From NCBI RefSeq assembly GCF_001975825.1, contig NZ_MTKN01000036.1, forward strand, positions 17,527-81,526: a DNA stretch of 64,000 nt. The letters are read 5' to 3'. The translations under genes were made by a program, and so were the position numbers. This DNA comes from [Flexibacter] sp. ATCC 35208. Lineage in GTDB: Bacteria > Bacteroidota > Bacteroidia > Chitinophagales > Chitinophagaceae. The number at the start of each line of letters is the position of its first letter. Positions within the stretch are counted from its first letter, which is position 1. This document shows positions 8,618-17,450 of the stretch, one piece after another. The notes beneath the pieces are model-generated. The model worked only from the letters and a program-made list of their open reading frames with translations, was not told the origin of the DNA and made no database searches.

Positions 8618-9376
8618 ATGAAGAAACCTGTTATTAAAAAAATCACACAGTACACCTTTGCCGCCGGAGTTTTTGCAGTTACAACATTTGGAGTACTACC
8701 TTCTACCGGTCATAAAGCAAGCAACAACGCTATTGCCATTAACAAATCTGCTTTGAGCAGCAGGGCGATGTTGTACAATAACCTGGCATTGGATTCAATG
8801 GGATTATCCCGTACCGCCTTCAATTATGCTTTACAGGGTATGGAAAAATTGGAAGCAGAAGGCAAATTAGCTAACACAGACCTGATCACCATCGTTGACT
8901 TCAGTCTTGCTTCCAGTAAGAAAAGACTGTTTGTTATTGATCTGAAAAATGGGAAAGTGCTGTTCAACACCCTCGTATCTCATGGCCGCAATTCCGGTAC
9001 GGATGTAGCAACTACGTTCTCCAATTCACCGGAGAGCTTTAAAAGCAGCCTGGGTTTTTATGTAACGGGTGATACCTACAGAGGCGAGCATGGTTATAGC
9101 CTGCGTCTGGAAGGTCAGGAACAGGGTATCAATGACAACGCGATGAGTCGTGGAATCGTGATGCATAGCGCAGCATATGTAAATGAGAAATTAGCTGCTT
9201 TGCAGGGTTATATTGGTCGCAGCTTAGGTTGTCCGGCTATCCCTGAAAAGGTACACAGGAAGATCATTGAAATGATCAAAGACGGCACCTGCCTCTTCCT
9301 ATATAGTCCTGATAAATACTATATGGCACATTCCAGAATCCTGGAATCACTGCCTGGCGATACTACGATTGCCTAA
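8618..9376 (+). CDS. Murein L,D-transpeptidase catalytic-domain protein
   Basis: The product has 252 residues with an N-terminal membrane/signal segment (about 10-28, TFAAGVFAVTTFGVLP). It belongs to the short YkuD-related family annotated as murein L,D-transpeptidase catalytic domain protein. The likely active-site region is GIVMHSAAYVNE (about 183-194, His) followed by GRSLGCPAIP (about 203-212, Cys in the SxGCP context). These enzymes act on periplasmic peptidoglycan, making or editing 3-3 cross-links or attaching ligands. The gene stands alone with its own promoter and converges with a second, unrelated L,D-transpeptidase gene. Confidence 0.85.
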   Translation: MKKPVIKKITQYTFAAGVFAVTTFGVLPSTGHKASNNAIAINKSALSSRAMLYNNLALDSMGLSRTAFNYALQGMEKLEAEGKLANTDLITIVDFSLASSKKRLFVIDLKNGKVLFNTLVSHGRNSGTDVATTFSNSPESFKSSLGFYVTGDTYRGEHGYSLRLEGQEQGINDNAMSRGIVMHSAAYVNEKLAALQGYIGRSLGCPAIPEKVHRKIIEMIKDGTCLFLYSPDKYYMAHSRILESLPGDTTIA

Positions 9377-9421
9377 CAACATCCATTTTCAAATAAAGAC
9401 AGACGATCCGTTTTTCATCCA

Positions 9422-9529
9422 CCCTGGCCCCTCTTCATCAACACGCCTCGGCGCTCAATGACACATTATCACGCAACAGACACATCAGAGGTTAACAGCA
9501 GATGCGCAGGGGAATGAAAAGGGCCAGGG
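9422..9529. other. Wide inverted repeat in the intergenic region between two transpeptidase genes
   Basis: CCCTGGCCC at 9422-9430 and GGGCCAGGG at 9521-9529 are perfect reverse complements about 90 nt apart, in the gap between two convergent genes. No T-run follows either arm, so it is not a standard terminator. It may simply insulate the two transcripts. Confidence 0.35.
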
Positions 9530-9544
9530 GGATGTACGGTATTT

Positions 9545-11173
9545 TTAATGCACGTCAGTAAATAGTTTCGCAGCTATTTTACGGTCATGGTCATAGATGT
9601 CTTCCACCATATGCAGCTGACCGTCTGCGCCTACCCAGGTGGTATAATAGGAAATCATAACGGGTACCGGGTTCTTCACTCTGACGTACTTTTCTTTTCC
9701 ACTGTTCATTGCACTATCAATCTTTTCTGATGTCCATTCCGGCTGATCACGCAGCAGGTAATTGGCCATTTTTACAGGATCTGCCAGTCTTATACAGCCA
9801 TGGCTATATGCGCGCTGATCCTTGTTGAATAATTCCTTTTGATTCGTATCGTGGAAATATATATTGAAGCTGTTGGGAAACAGGAATTTCACCCTGCCCA
9901 ATGGATTTTCTTTGCCAGGTACCTGCCTGATCACTGGTACGCCATTTCTTTCGCCGGTCACTTCCATATGATGGCTGGCCAGGTAACCTTTATTTCTGGC
10001 CATGGCAGGTAATACTTCTTCTTTGATAATGCTTCTGGGCAGGTTCCAGTAAGGACTGAATACAACCTGGTTCAGATCGCCGGAGAAGCTGGTGGTACCT
10101 TTACCTTCCTTGCCTACTACGACTGCCATGTCAAAGTCTTTGTTCTTGCCATCCCATGCATGGAGCATGAATTCGGGTATGTTCACCATGATGAGTCTGC
10201 CTTCGGGTACTGGTGGTGTCCAACGCATACGCTCCATGTTGATCAGGAGTTTTTCTACGATGATAATGGCCGGTACATTCATTTCACGTATCAGGGTATC
10301 CGTGATAATTCCTTTTGGCGTGTGACCATGTGAACCTTCAAATTTATTGATAGCAGCTTCCAGCGCATCGTCGTATACACCGGTCGTGTCCTTGCCGTCC
10401 AGTTCACCGGTTGCCTGCAAGCGATGTTTGATGGCGGCTATGACAGGGCTGTTATCTCCTTTCTTGTATTTCTTTTTCTTTTCTACAGGTATGCTATCCC
10501 AGTTACCTTTTCTGGCGATGTCGGTATATTTCTCCAGTTCTTTTGTCAGATCACCATATACATTATGAATATCGGTAGCGTGATAACCTTTGCCTGAGAT
10601 GACAGCATCTGCCTGTTTCAGGATGTCGTTCTTTTGCATGGGCACGTAGTGTTCCATGGCTTTCACGGCATCTTTATCATCTTTATGTGCATCGAGGAAG
10701 TAATTAATAAAGCGTTGTGTCAGTTGCAACTCTGTCTTTACGATATTAGCATCGGTAGCAGAGACAGCTGAATCCGGTTCATTGTTCATAAGGGCATTGA
10801 GGCGATATTCCAGGGCTTTATTGTTTTCGCTGGTGTCTACACTGTAATCGTATAAACTACGGAATCCATATGCCTGTTCATTCAGACCACTGGTATCGAA
10901 CCAGGCGTATTCAAAGTTGCGTGCGTTGTAAAAGCTACGCAACCTGTTAGCGAGGCTACTATCCAGTTTCTGGTTAGTGATGAACTTCTCAACATCTTTG
11001 GTTTCAAGGAAAAGACCATTGTACGCGTTTGCAGGGGTAATTTCGTTGTTCCTGGGGGTGACAGGTATATCATAATGCTGTGCGGCATCGCCGCCGGTGG
11101 TCTTTTTCGTATCAGATTTGCAACCTGCGATCAAAGAAATCGCGAAAGCTGAAAATATCAATGCCTTTTTCAT
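9545..11173 (-). CDS. L,D-transpeptidase, YcbB/LdtD-like lipoprotein
   Basis: The 542-residue protein has a lipobox (SLIAGC, Cys18) and a large N-terminal scaffold typical of YcbB. A peptidoglycan-binding domain lies at about 245-305 (SPVIAAIKHRLQATGELDG). The YkuD catalytic domain follows (about 320-510) with VVVGKEGKGTTSFSGDLNQV and the active-site signature YSHGCIRLADPVKMANYLL (His and Cys about 458-461). It forms 3-3 cross-links between peptidoglycan stem peptides in the periplasm and is likely anchored by its lipid. It stands as a single gene, convergent with the smaller L,D-transpeptidase gene at 8618-9376. Confidence 0.92.
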   Translation of the reverse strand: MKKALIFSAFAISLIAGCKSDTKKTTGGDAAQHYDIPVTPRNNEITPANAYNGLFLETKDVEKFITNQKLDSSLANRLRSFYNARNFEYAWFDTSGLNEQAYGFRSLYDYSVDTSENNKALEYRLNALMNNEPDSAVSATDANIVKTELQLTQRFINYFLDAHKDDKDAVKAMEHYVPMQKNDILKQADAVISGKGYHATDIHNVYGDLTKELEKYTDIARKGNWDSIPVEKKKKYKKGDNSPVIAAIKHRLQATGELDGKDTTGVYDDALEAAINKFEGSHGHTPKGIITDTLIREMNVPAIIIVEKLLINMERMRWTPPVPEGRLIMVNIPEFMLHAWDGKNKDFDMAVVVGKEGKGTTSFSGDLNQVVFSPYWNLPRSIIKEEVLPAMARNKGYLASHHMEVTGERNGVPVIRQVPGKENPLGRVKFLFPNSFNIYFHDTNQKELFNKDQRAYSHGCIRLADPVKMANYLLRDQPEWTSEKIDSAMNSGKEKYVRVKNPVPVMISYYTTWVGADGQLHMVEDIYDHDRKIAAKLFTDVH

Positions 11174-11204
11174 ACTCAGGCATGAAGCAAAACCTGTGCC
11201 TGTG

Positions 11205-11231
11205 TCCGGGGCCTTTATTCATGGCCCCGGA
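11205..11231 (-). terminator. GC-rich stem-loop after the phosphonate operon
   Basis: TCCGGGGCC (11205-11213) and GGCCCCGGA (11223-11231) form a perfect 9-bp stem with a 9-nt loop. The stem lies 38 nt past the stop of the last phosphonate gene and before the next minus-strand gene. The U-tract is poor, so it may terminate weakly, stabilise the 3' end, or act as a leader element of the transpeptidase gene. Confidence 0.45.
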
Positions 11232-11269
11232 ACGCCCCCTGATGAAAATAATTTTCCGCAGTTTGGGTA

Positions 11270-12415
11270 TTAATTCCCATAAAGCAGGTCCACACTTTCC
11301 TTCGCATATCCCGCACCTGCGGTCATGCCCTTCCCTCCTATTCCTGTACGGATATGAATTTGCGGAGTGATGTCATATTCAAAGATGTTCTTTTCATTGT
11401 GCTGTGCATAGAAGCCGCTCCAGCAGGTAGCGATTTGTTTGTTCTTTATATTAATGATATGTGAAGCTTCTTCTAAGATCAGTTCATTGATATAGTGATT
11501 GGTATGGAAGCCTAAATCGTCGGATTGGCTGACGGGTGCATATTCATGACTGTCGCCAATGATGATGCTATTGTCTGTAGCCTGTTTGAAGAGAATATGA
11601 ATGCCCCACTTCTTTAGTTCTTCATAATGCTGTGGGGTTTGAACGTGGTTGAAAGAAGGACAATTGGCAGCGAAACTTTCGTACCTGCGGATGGTAAGGC
11701 CAGTAAGAACATTGCCATTCAGCTGTAGTTCTGGCATGGGGATGGTGCGCAGCATCTGGAGTTTGCTTACTACCTGACCGCTGTTGGTGAAGATGTCGGG
11801 GAATAGCAGTTTACCTTCATGGCCACAGCAGATGATGACTTTATTGGCCAGGAACTGATTATTGACTTTTATCTGACTTTGTGTTTCTTCTATCGCTGTA
11901 ACGGGGGTGTAATAGGAGATGTGGAAATTATTGAATGATTCTTGCATGTATGCGTGCAGGCGATGAATCATCTTATCCGGTTCCACACTGATCTCTTCAG
12001 GAAAGAAGAGTGCTTCTTTTGCATATTCCCGTTTGATAGCAGGGTAACGTTCGTTTATTTCTTTTGCTGGCAGCAACAGTGCATTATAACCTATGTTGTC
12101 ATAATGGGTTTTCAGCTCGTGAATCAGTAATTGCTCATCGTCATCAGATGCGATGTAGACACTTCCGTTTTGTCTTACAGAGATATCCCCTTTCTGCTGG
12201 ATAGATTTGTAGAGTGCCAGACCTGTCAGGCCATAATTAAACCATTTATCTGCCAGACCGGAAGGAACTACCTGTCCGAAGTTGCGTACGGTAGCGCCGA
12301 CGGGATAGCTGTCTTTTTCCAGCAATAACACTTTCAATCCCTTTTGTAAAGCGTGAAAGGCGTGGAAGGTACCGAGGATACCGCCGCCGGTTATGATCAA
12401 ATCAAATTGTTGCAT
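11270..12415 (-). CDS. TIGR03364-type FAD-dependent amine oxidoreductase of phosphonate catabolism
   Basis: This is a 381-residue D-amino-acid-oxidase-fold flavoprotein with an N-terminal Rossmann motif (LIITGGGILGTFHAFHAL, residues 5-22) and a C-terminal FAD-binding GIGGKGMTAGAGYAKESV. TIGR03364 oxidases recur in phosphonate clusters. Members have been shown to turn 2-aminoethylphosphonate or its N-methyl form into phosphonoacetaldehyde by oxidative deamination. It is the last gene of the operon, 10 nt after phosphonoacetaldehyde dehydrogenase, which would use its product. Whether it prefers AEP or N-methyl-AEP cannot be told from sequence. A generic glycine/sarcosine-oxidase role is less likely in this context. 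Confidence 0.82.
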   Translation of the reverse strand: MQQFDLIITGGGILGTFHAFHALQKGLKVLLLEKDSYPVGATVRNFGQVVPSGLADKWFNYGLTGLALYKSIQQKGDISVRQNGSVYIASDDDEQLLIHELKTHYDNIGYNALLLPAKEINERYPAIKREYAKEALFFPEEISVEPDKMIHRLHAYMQESFNNFHISYYTPVTAIEETQSQIKVNNQFLANKVIICCGHEGKLLFPDIFTNSGQVVSKLQMLRTIPMPELQLNGNVLTGLTIRRYESFAANCPSFNHVQTPQHYEELKKWGIHILFKQATDNSIIIGDSHEYAPVSQSDDLGFHTNHYINELILEEASHIINIKNKQIATCWSGFYAQHNEKNIFEYDITPQIHIRTGIGGKGMTAGAGYAKESVDLLYGN

Positions 12416-12425
12416 AAGAATAATA

Positions 12426-13856
12426 TTACCATGGAAGGGAGTAAGTCTTGGTGAAACTGAATGTCTTCATGGCTTCAGTGACACCTTCTTTGATACCCAG
12501 TCCTGAGTCTTTAATACCTCCGAAAGGAGAATGTTCTATACGATAACCCGGTACTTCGTTTATATTAACGGTACCGGCTTTGATATGTTTGATGGCGTAC
12601 ATGGCGTGTTGCAGGTTGTTTGTCACAACACCTGAGGATAAGCCGTAAGCAGTGCTATTGGCTACGTTCACGGCGTCTTCGAGGTTTGCTACCGCCATTA
12701 TCGGTGCGAGCGGACCAAATGCTTCCTGTACCACCATTTCAGCATTCCGTGATACCTGTGTCAGGATCGCAGGTTGCAATAGGGCGCCATTGCGGGTGCC
12801 ACCTTGTACCAAATTTGCACCCTGAGTTACTGCTTTTTCAATCAGCTGTGCGAGGTGAATAGCGGAGCCTTCATCGATCACTGTACCTACAATTGTATCG
12901 GGATCGGCAGGATCACCACAGACGTAAGTTTGGGCCTTTTTGATAAATCGCGACACAAATTCGTCATGGATATTTTCCTGCACCAATATACGCTTCACGG
13001 CGGTGCAGCGTTGCCCCGAATTGCGGAATGCGCCTTCAGCGGCCAGGGTGGCTGCCAGATCAAGATCAGCGTCGTCGAGTATGATCAGCGGATCATTGCC
13101 ACCCAGTTCAAGGATCACTTTTTTGTAGCCGGCTGTTTGTGCAATGCGCTTACCCACAGCTACACTACCTGTGAAAGAGACGACAGCTACCCTTGGATCG
13201 CTTACCAGCATACCTGCTACCTCATTGGTGGGTCCCAGCAATACGCTGAGCATATGTGGCGGTAATCCGGCTTCGTATAGTAATTCCACAAAGCGTACGG
13301 CAGTCAGCGGCGTTTTTTCAGAGGGCTTCAGGATCACAGGGGTGCCGGCTGCTAATGCCGGTGCTACTTTATGTGCCACCTGGTTCAGGGGATGGTTAAA
13401 GGGGGTGATCGCGACCGCCAGTGGCAGGGGTTCCTGTACGGTGTAAATCTTTCTCGCTTTGCCCTGTGGAGAGACATCGCAGGATAAGACCTGACCGGGT
13501 TCCTGCAGGGCGGCAATAGCGGCAAACGTGAGCACATCGATCGCTCTCCCGGTTTCATACATCGCCTCACGGATACAGAGCCCCGATTCTGCGCTAATTA
13601 AAGCCGCAAATTCGGTTCTTCTGGCGCTTAATAGTATCTGTGCCTGATTTAATACCTGATAGCGCTCAAAATGGCTCATAATCGCTTTTGGCTGTAAGGC
13701 CGTTTCGATAGCGTGCAGGGTATCGGCTTCTTTTACCGTGGAGAGGGTACCAATCACCCTGTTATCGTAAGGGCTACGGATCGTGAGCTGATCTGTGCCC
13801 TGTATTATTTTGCCCGCTGCATAGCAATGCAGGGATAGTTTATTTACCGGTTCCAT
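12426..13856 (-). CDS. phnY: Phosphonoacetaldehyde dehydrogenase
   Basis: This NAD(P)-dependent aldehyde dehydrogenase of about 476 residues oxidises phosphonoacetaldehyde to phosphonoacetate. Visible motifs are the NAD-binding FTGSVAVGKRIAQTAG, catalytic Glu in VILELGGNDP (about 245) and catalytic Cys in NSGQRCTAVKRILV (about 280). I chose the ATG at 13856 (MEPVNKLSLH). An in-frame ATG at 13895 would add 13 hydrophobic residues lying inside the upstream phnA gene. It overlaps phnA by 17 nt, which supports co-translation. The substrate is inferred from the directly adjacent phosphonoacetate hydrolase. Confidence 0.9.
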   Translation of the reverse strand: MEPVNKLSLHCYAAGKIIQGTDQLTIRSPYDNRVIGTLSTVKEADTLHAIETALQPKAIMSHFERYQVLNQAQILLSARRTEFAALISAESGLCIREAMYETGRAIDVLTFAAIAALQEPGQVLSCDVSPQGKARKIYTVQEPLPLAVAITPFNHPLNQVAHKVAPALAAGTPVILKPSEKTPLTAVRFVELLYEAGLPPHMLSVLLGPTNEVAGMLVSDPRVAVVSFTGSVAVGKRIAQTAGYKKVILELGGNDPLIILDDADLDLAATLAAEGAFRNSGQRCTAVKRILVQENIHDEFVSRFIKKAQTYVCGDPADPDTIVGTVIDEGSAIHLAQLIEKAVTQGANLVQGGTRNGALLQPAILTQVSRNAEMVVQEAFGPLAPIMAVANLEDAVNVANSTAYGLSSGVVTNNLQHAMYAIKHIKAGTVNINEVPGYRIEHSPFGGIKDSGLGIKEGVTEAMKTFSFTKTYSLPW

Positions 13857-15081
13857 TAATTGTAAAATCAAATACATCAAAGTTGCGGGCATCACCTGCC
13901 GCTTTTCGCATATAGGTTGTATTCAGCGGGTGAGAAATGAGCAGTGGCACCATTTCTTCATAACGACCACCATGTGAACGAAGTCCGCTATCCAGCGCAC
14001 TCAGGTCATGGTGTGCAGGTGTACGGCCCAGCACAACATTGCGTGCGGACAATACCACCAGGTCACCGATACGATCGGCTGGTTGTTCCAGCAGGCGTAC
14101 CGCGGTAGCACGGTCATACACTTCTGTAATACCCGGTTGTGCCAGTAACCAGCGGCCTATTTCGTCTGTCTGGGAAGCATCTTTTAAATGCACGACTACA
14201 TAAGAGCCCAATGCGCCGTGATGTTTTACATAGGGATCGGTGATCGGGCAAATGACGCGGCTGCCTTTGCCGAATTGTTCATCCAGCAGGGTTTCCACAT
14301 AGATTACATTCGGACTGCCATCAGGTAATTGTTTTGCATTCATACCATGATCTGCGGTAGCGCCTACGATGGCACCTGCTTCCAGCAACTGACCCAGTTC
14401 ATGATCGATGGCAGCATAGAAATATAAAGACTCAGGTGCTTCCGGCGCATAGGTGTGCTGCATAAAATCTGTCAGTGACAGGTACAGGAAATCGGCTCTG
14501 CCGGCACGCAGCAAAGCATTGCCAGCCCGTAAGACGAACAGGCTGGCATCTGCACTGTAAATGGCGGGAGTGGGTTGACCTGTCAATTGTTCTACATCAT
14601 CAATGCCGTGTGTGGCTATAGTAGCTGCTGCTGCCTTCTCTGCAGAAAACGCAATGCCTTTCATATTATGAGATAATATATCCCGCAACTTTTCTTTCGC
14701 CGTGACCACCGCCACTTTTCTACCTGCATTTGCTGCTGCTGCCAGCAGGGTTTCTGCACGTAAGTAAGAGGCGGAATTCATCATCACTTCCTGGTCCATT
14801 GCCGCATCATAGAAAAAGTTGCCACTAATACCGTGTACTGCAGGTGGAACCCCTGTTACGATAGAAGAATTATTCACGTTTGTAAAAGAGGGTAATGCAC
14901 CTCTGACCATTCCCCTGTAGCCTTGTTGAATCATCTTCTTCAGGTGAGGCATGCGATCAAAAGCGAGTGAAATGTCCAGGTATTCATCGGCAGAACCATC
15001 CAGGCAGATCACAACAATAGGTGCAGCTGGTGGTTGGTAAGTAATGCCGTTCGCAGTAAAGGATAAGGTGGATATAGACAT
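13840..15081 (-). CDS. phnA: Phosphonoacetate hydrolase
   Basis: This metal-dependent alkaline-phosphatase-superfamily enzyme of about 413 residues cleaves phosphonoacetate to acetate and phosphate. It shows the metal-binding start IVVICLDGSADEYLD, the nucleophile loop SFTNVNNSSIVTGVPPAVHGISGNFF (Thr), the ATADHGMNAK metal site and a late HDLSALDSGLRSHGGRYEE histidine block. The start at 15081 (MSISTLSF) leaves a 4-nt gap after the upstream gene. An in-frame ATG at 15114 would add 11 residues and overlap that gene. No signal peptide is present, so it is cytosolic. Confidence 0.93.
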   Translation of the reverse strand: MSISTLSFTANGITYQPPAAPIVVICLDGSADEYLDISLAFDRMPHLKKMIQQGYRGMVRGALPSFTNVNNSSIVTGVPPAVHGISGNFFYDAAMDQEVMMNSASYLRAETLLAAAANAGRKVAVVTAKEKLRDILSHNMKGIAFSAEKAAAATIATHGIDDVEQLTGQPTPAIYSADASLFVLRAGNALLRAGRADFLYLSLTDFMQHTYAPEAPESLYFYAAIDHELGQLLEAGAIVGATADHGMNAKQLPDGSPNVIYVETLLDEQFGKGSRVICPITDPYVKHHGALGSYVVVHLKDASQTDEIGRWLLAQPGITEVYDRATAVRLLEQPADRIGDLVVLSARNVVLGRTPAHHDLSALDSGLRSHGGRYEEMVPLLISHPLNTTYMRKAAGDARNFDVFDFTINGTGK

Positions 15082-15085
15082 GTGA

Positions 15086-15985
15086 TTAGTTTTGTGGTTC
15101 GGAAAATCCTTCAAAGGCGCTCTTTACAGGGCGGCCTATCCAGGCATAAGGTTGTCTGGCATGCAGGGCAAATGCAATGGTGGCAGCCAGGTCATATGTA
15201 TATACAGGCTGTGTGATCACATAACCGGGTTTTACATCTTTGCCTGAAAAGATCATGGCAATTTCTGCTTCTTCAGGTGTGGCGCCGCCATGACTTTTGC
15301 CTTTACCACCATGGTCTGCAGTGATGATCACCAGTGAGTTTGGTGGGATGCTTTCCATGATGCGGCCAATGAGTGAATCGGTTTTGGCGACTGCCTGGTA
15401 GTATAATGGTGAACCATGGCCATATTCATGACCTGCATGGTCTACGTGATCGAAGTGCACAAAGGCAAAGAGCGGTTTCTCTGCACGTATATATTGAATA
15501 AAATCAATAGCGGTGGAGTCTTCTGTATTGAAATGGCGGTCATGATTGACGGCTTTCTTTTCGAACAGGCGGCCAAAATCATCCCAGTGGTATACCGCGC
15601 CGATATTGGCTTTGGGATATTGCTGGTGAAGTACGCCAAAAATTGTAGGGAAGATACCTTCTTCATTAGCTACTACCGGTGGCAGGGAATGTTTGTCGCG
15701 TTGCCAGTCATTGTCCGTGATGCCATGTTGTTCCGGGCCTGCACCCATGATCATGCTTGCCCAGTTGGGACTACTGCTGCTGGGTAGTACAGTCCTCACA
15801 TTCCACTTTACGGCGCCGTGGGCGATGAGGTTATGCATCACAGGTGTTTTTGCCTGTTTGATCCCATCAGGGCTCATGCCGTCTACCCCGATGATGATGA
15901 CGTGTTCGATACCTTTAGGCAGTTTCTCCTGTGCTTTCAGGAAGGCTGGTAATAATAAGATACAACCTGTCAAAAGTTTTTTCAT
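15086..15985 (-). CDS. Secreted NPP/alkaline-phosphatase-superfamily hydrolase in phosphonate operon
   Basis: The product has 299 residues and a signal peptide (residues 1-18, LLLPAFLKAQ), so it acts in the periplasm or outside. The metal-binding motifs of nucleotide pyrophosphatase/phosphodiesterases are present: IIIGVDGMSPDG, SSSSPNWASMIMGAGPEQHGITDNDW (nucleophile Thr/Ser region), HFDHVDHAGHEYGHGS and ITADHGGKGKSHGG. It overlaps the first operon gene by 4 nt (ATGA). A secreted esterase in a phosphonate operon could release free aminophosphonate from phosphonolipids or nucleotide or glycan esters before uptake. That role is inferred. Its family is clear. Confidence 0.8.
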   Translation of the reverse strand: MKKLLTGCILLLPAFLKAQEKLPKGIEHVIIIGVDGMSPDGIKQAKTPVMHNLIAHGAVKWNVRTVLPSSSSPNWASMIMGAGPEQHGITDNDWQRDKHSLPPVVANEEGIFPTIFGVLHQQYPKANIGAVYHWDDFGRLFEKKAVNHDRHFNTEDSTAIDFIQYIRAEKPLFAFVHFDHVDHAGHEYGHGSPLYYQAVAKTDSLIGRIMESIPPNSLVIITADHGGKGKSHGGATPEEAEIAMIFSGKDVKPGYVITQPVYTYDLAATIAFALHARQPYAWIGRPVKSAFEGFSEPQN

Positions 15986-17241
15986 ATAGCGTTGATTATG
16001 ATGTCCAGTGCATGGTCCATTTCTTCTTTGGTCGTAATCAGGGGCGGGTATAGCGATAATACACTGCCGCTGGATACTTTGAAACTCAGTCCCTGCTCCA
16101 GGCAGCGGTACAATGCCTGCTCTGCATTGTCCGCTTCTATTGCCCAGAGCATTCCTTTGCCTCGTGTAGAATAACTTTTCAAGCGGGAACGGATATGTGC
16201 TTCCATTTCCATTACGTGATCTAATACCTTATATTCTTCCATGTAGTCCAGTGCAGCCAGAGCGGCGGCAGCACCTAATGGGTTCTTTTCATGGGTATAA
16301 TGCCCCAATGATATATGTGCCGCTTTATTAAATTCTTCTTTACAGAGCATAGCAGCCATAGGCACCAGTCCGGCGCCCAATCCTTTGCCTAATACAACAA
16401 TGTCTGGTACGATGTCGTATTGCTGCCAGGCGTAGAGGGTGCCGGTACGACCCATGCAGATAGGGATTTCATCCAGTATCAGCAGCACACCATGGCGGGT
16501 ACATATCTCTCTCAGTCTTTTCCAGTATTGAGTAGATGGAATGATGACGTCTGTGCTGCGAATGGTTTCGGCTACCAATGCGCCAATATCGCCTTCTTTT
16601 TCGATGACATATTCTATGTAGTCTACATAAGCCATTTCATCTTTCCAGATGCCACGTTGTGTATCTGGTGGTGGAACATGGATATTACCGGGTAAGAGGG
16701 GGCCGATATCCTGGTGAAACTGGTATTCCCCACCTACGGAGATGCTATCCATGGAGGCGCCGTGGAAGGAATCGTACATAGAGATGGTCTTGTATTTTCC
16801 TGTAACCACGCGGGCGAGTTTCAATGCCATTCCGATGGCAGAGGTGCCACCCGGCGCAAATAATACCCTGCTTAGTTCTCCTGTAGTCAGTCTTTCCGCC
16901 AGCCGGATAGCTGGTTGGTTGGTAAACCTTCTGGGAGAAAAAGCGAGGGTATCCATCTGCGCTTTCACCCTGTCCGTGATGTATTTATTCTGGTAACCGA
17001 GTTGGTGGACGCTGTTACCATGGAAGTCCATGTATTTTTTGCCCTGGTGGTTGATGATGTATATACCGGCTGCGCCGGATAGTACGTCCATGCAGGGGGT
17101 AGAGAGTGATTGGTGCAGGAATACTTTTGCATCTGCAGCCAGTAATGCAGTTGTGGCGGCGTCTGTGTGCCGGGTCAACCATTGTTGGCGACTTTCGGAT
17201 AGGTTTATATCCCCTTCTTTTGATGAAAATTGCGGTTGCAT
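15982..17241 (-). CDS. Class III PLP-dependent enzyme (PbfA-like lyase or 2-AEP aminotransferase)
   Basis: This fold-type I, class III aminotransferase family member (419 residues) has GGTSAIGMALKLAR, ILDEIPICMGRTGTLYAWQ and the PLP-lysine motif VVLGKGLGAGLVPM (Lys about 273). PbfA proteins of this class act as ammonia-lyases on (R)-1-hydroxy-2-aminoethylphosphonate and yield phosphonoacetaldehyde. The classical AEP transaminase PhnW belongs to a different class (V) and is absent. It is the first gene of the operon, with an inverted repeat just upstream. PbfA versus a true class III aminotransferase cannot be settled by eye. Confidence 0.75.
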   Translation of the reverse strand: MQPQFSSKEGDINLSESRQQWLTRHTDAATTALLAADAKVFLHQSLSTPCMDVLSGAAGIYIINHQGKKYMDFHGNSVHQLGYQNKYITDRVKAQMDTLAFSPRRFTNQPAIRLAERLTTGELSRVLFAPGGTSAIGMALKLARVVTGKYKTISMYDSFHGASMDSISVGGEYQFHQDIGPLLPGNIHVPPPDTQRGIWKDEMAYVDYIEYVIEKEGDIGALVAETIRSTDVIIPSTQYWKRLREICTRHGVLLILDEIPICMGRTGTLYAWQQYDIVPDIVVLGKGLGAGLVPMAAMLCKEEFNKAAHISLGHYTHEKNPLGAAAALAALDYMEEYKVLDHVMEMEAHIRSRLKSYSTRGKGMLWAIEADNAEQALYRCLEQGLSFKVSSGSVLSLYPPLITTKEEMDHALDIIINAI

Positions 17242-17265
17242 ATTGGCAAATATCTAAAAGAAATA

Positions 17266-17338
17266 GTTTAGTTGGGCTTAACAAATTGTTAAGTAATAGT
17301 AAAAATAAGGGATGTGGTTTAATTTACTAATACTAAAC
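17266..17338. promoter_or_regulatory. Operator-like inverted repeats upstream of the phosphonate operon
   Basis: CTTAACA-AAT-TGTTAAG (17277-17293) is a perfect 7+7 inverted repeat, centred about 44 nt before the first operon ATG. A wider pair, GTTTAGT (17266-17272) and ACTAAAC (17332-17338), surrounds it. A GTTGGGCTTAAC string at 17271-17282 recurs as GTTGGCTTAAC (17451-17461) before the divergent transporter, suggesting a shared regulator such as the HTH-cupin protein encoded at 18763-19335. Confidence 0.45.
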
Positions 17339-17344
17339 AATTGA

Positions 17345-17383
17345 GAATTTTCGGATTTCGGCTGCGGCAAAACCCGAAAATTC
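17345..17383. repeat. Intergenic stem-loop between divergent phosphonate promoters
   Basis: GAATTTTCGG (17345-17354) and CCGAAAATTC (17374-17383) are perfect reverse complements around a 19-nt GC-rich loop. It lies mid-way between two divergent genes and has no T-tract. It may be a dispersed REP-like element or a structural insulator. I see no second full copy in the window. Confidence 0.4.
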
Positions 17384-17450
17384 GTCGTGGAGGGCGTTTT
17401 GCCTGCGGTTGTAGGCTAACAGGTATAAAAGACTTAATTTTTAATTAATG

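Noticed and set aside
15982..17241. Calling the PLP enzyme phnW
   Set aside because: PhnW is a class V aminotransferase; the motifs here (LDEIPICMGRTG, LGKGLGAG) are of class III, so the PhnW name would mislead.
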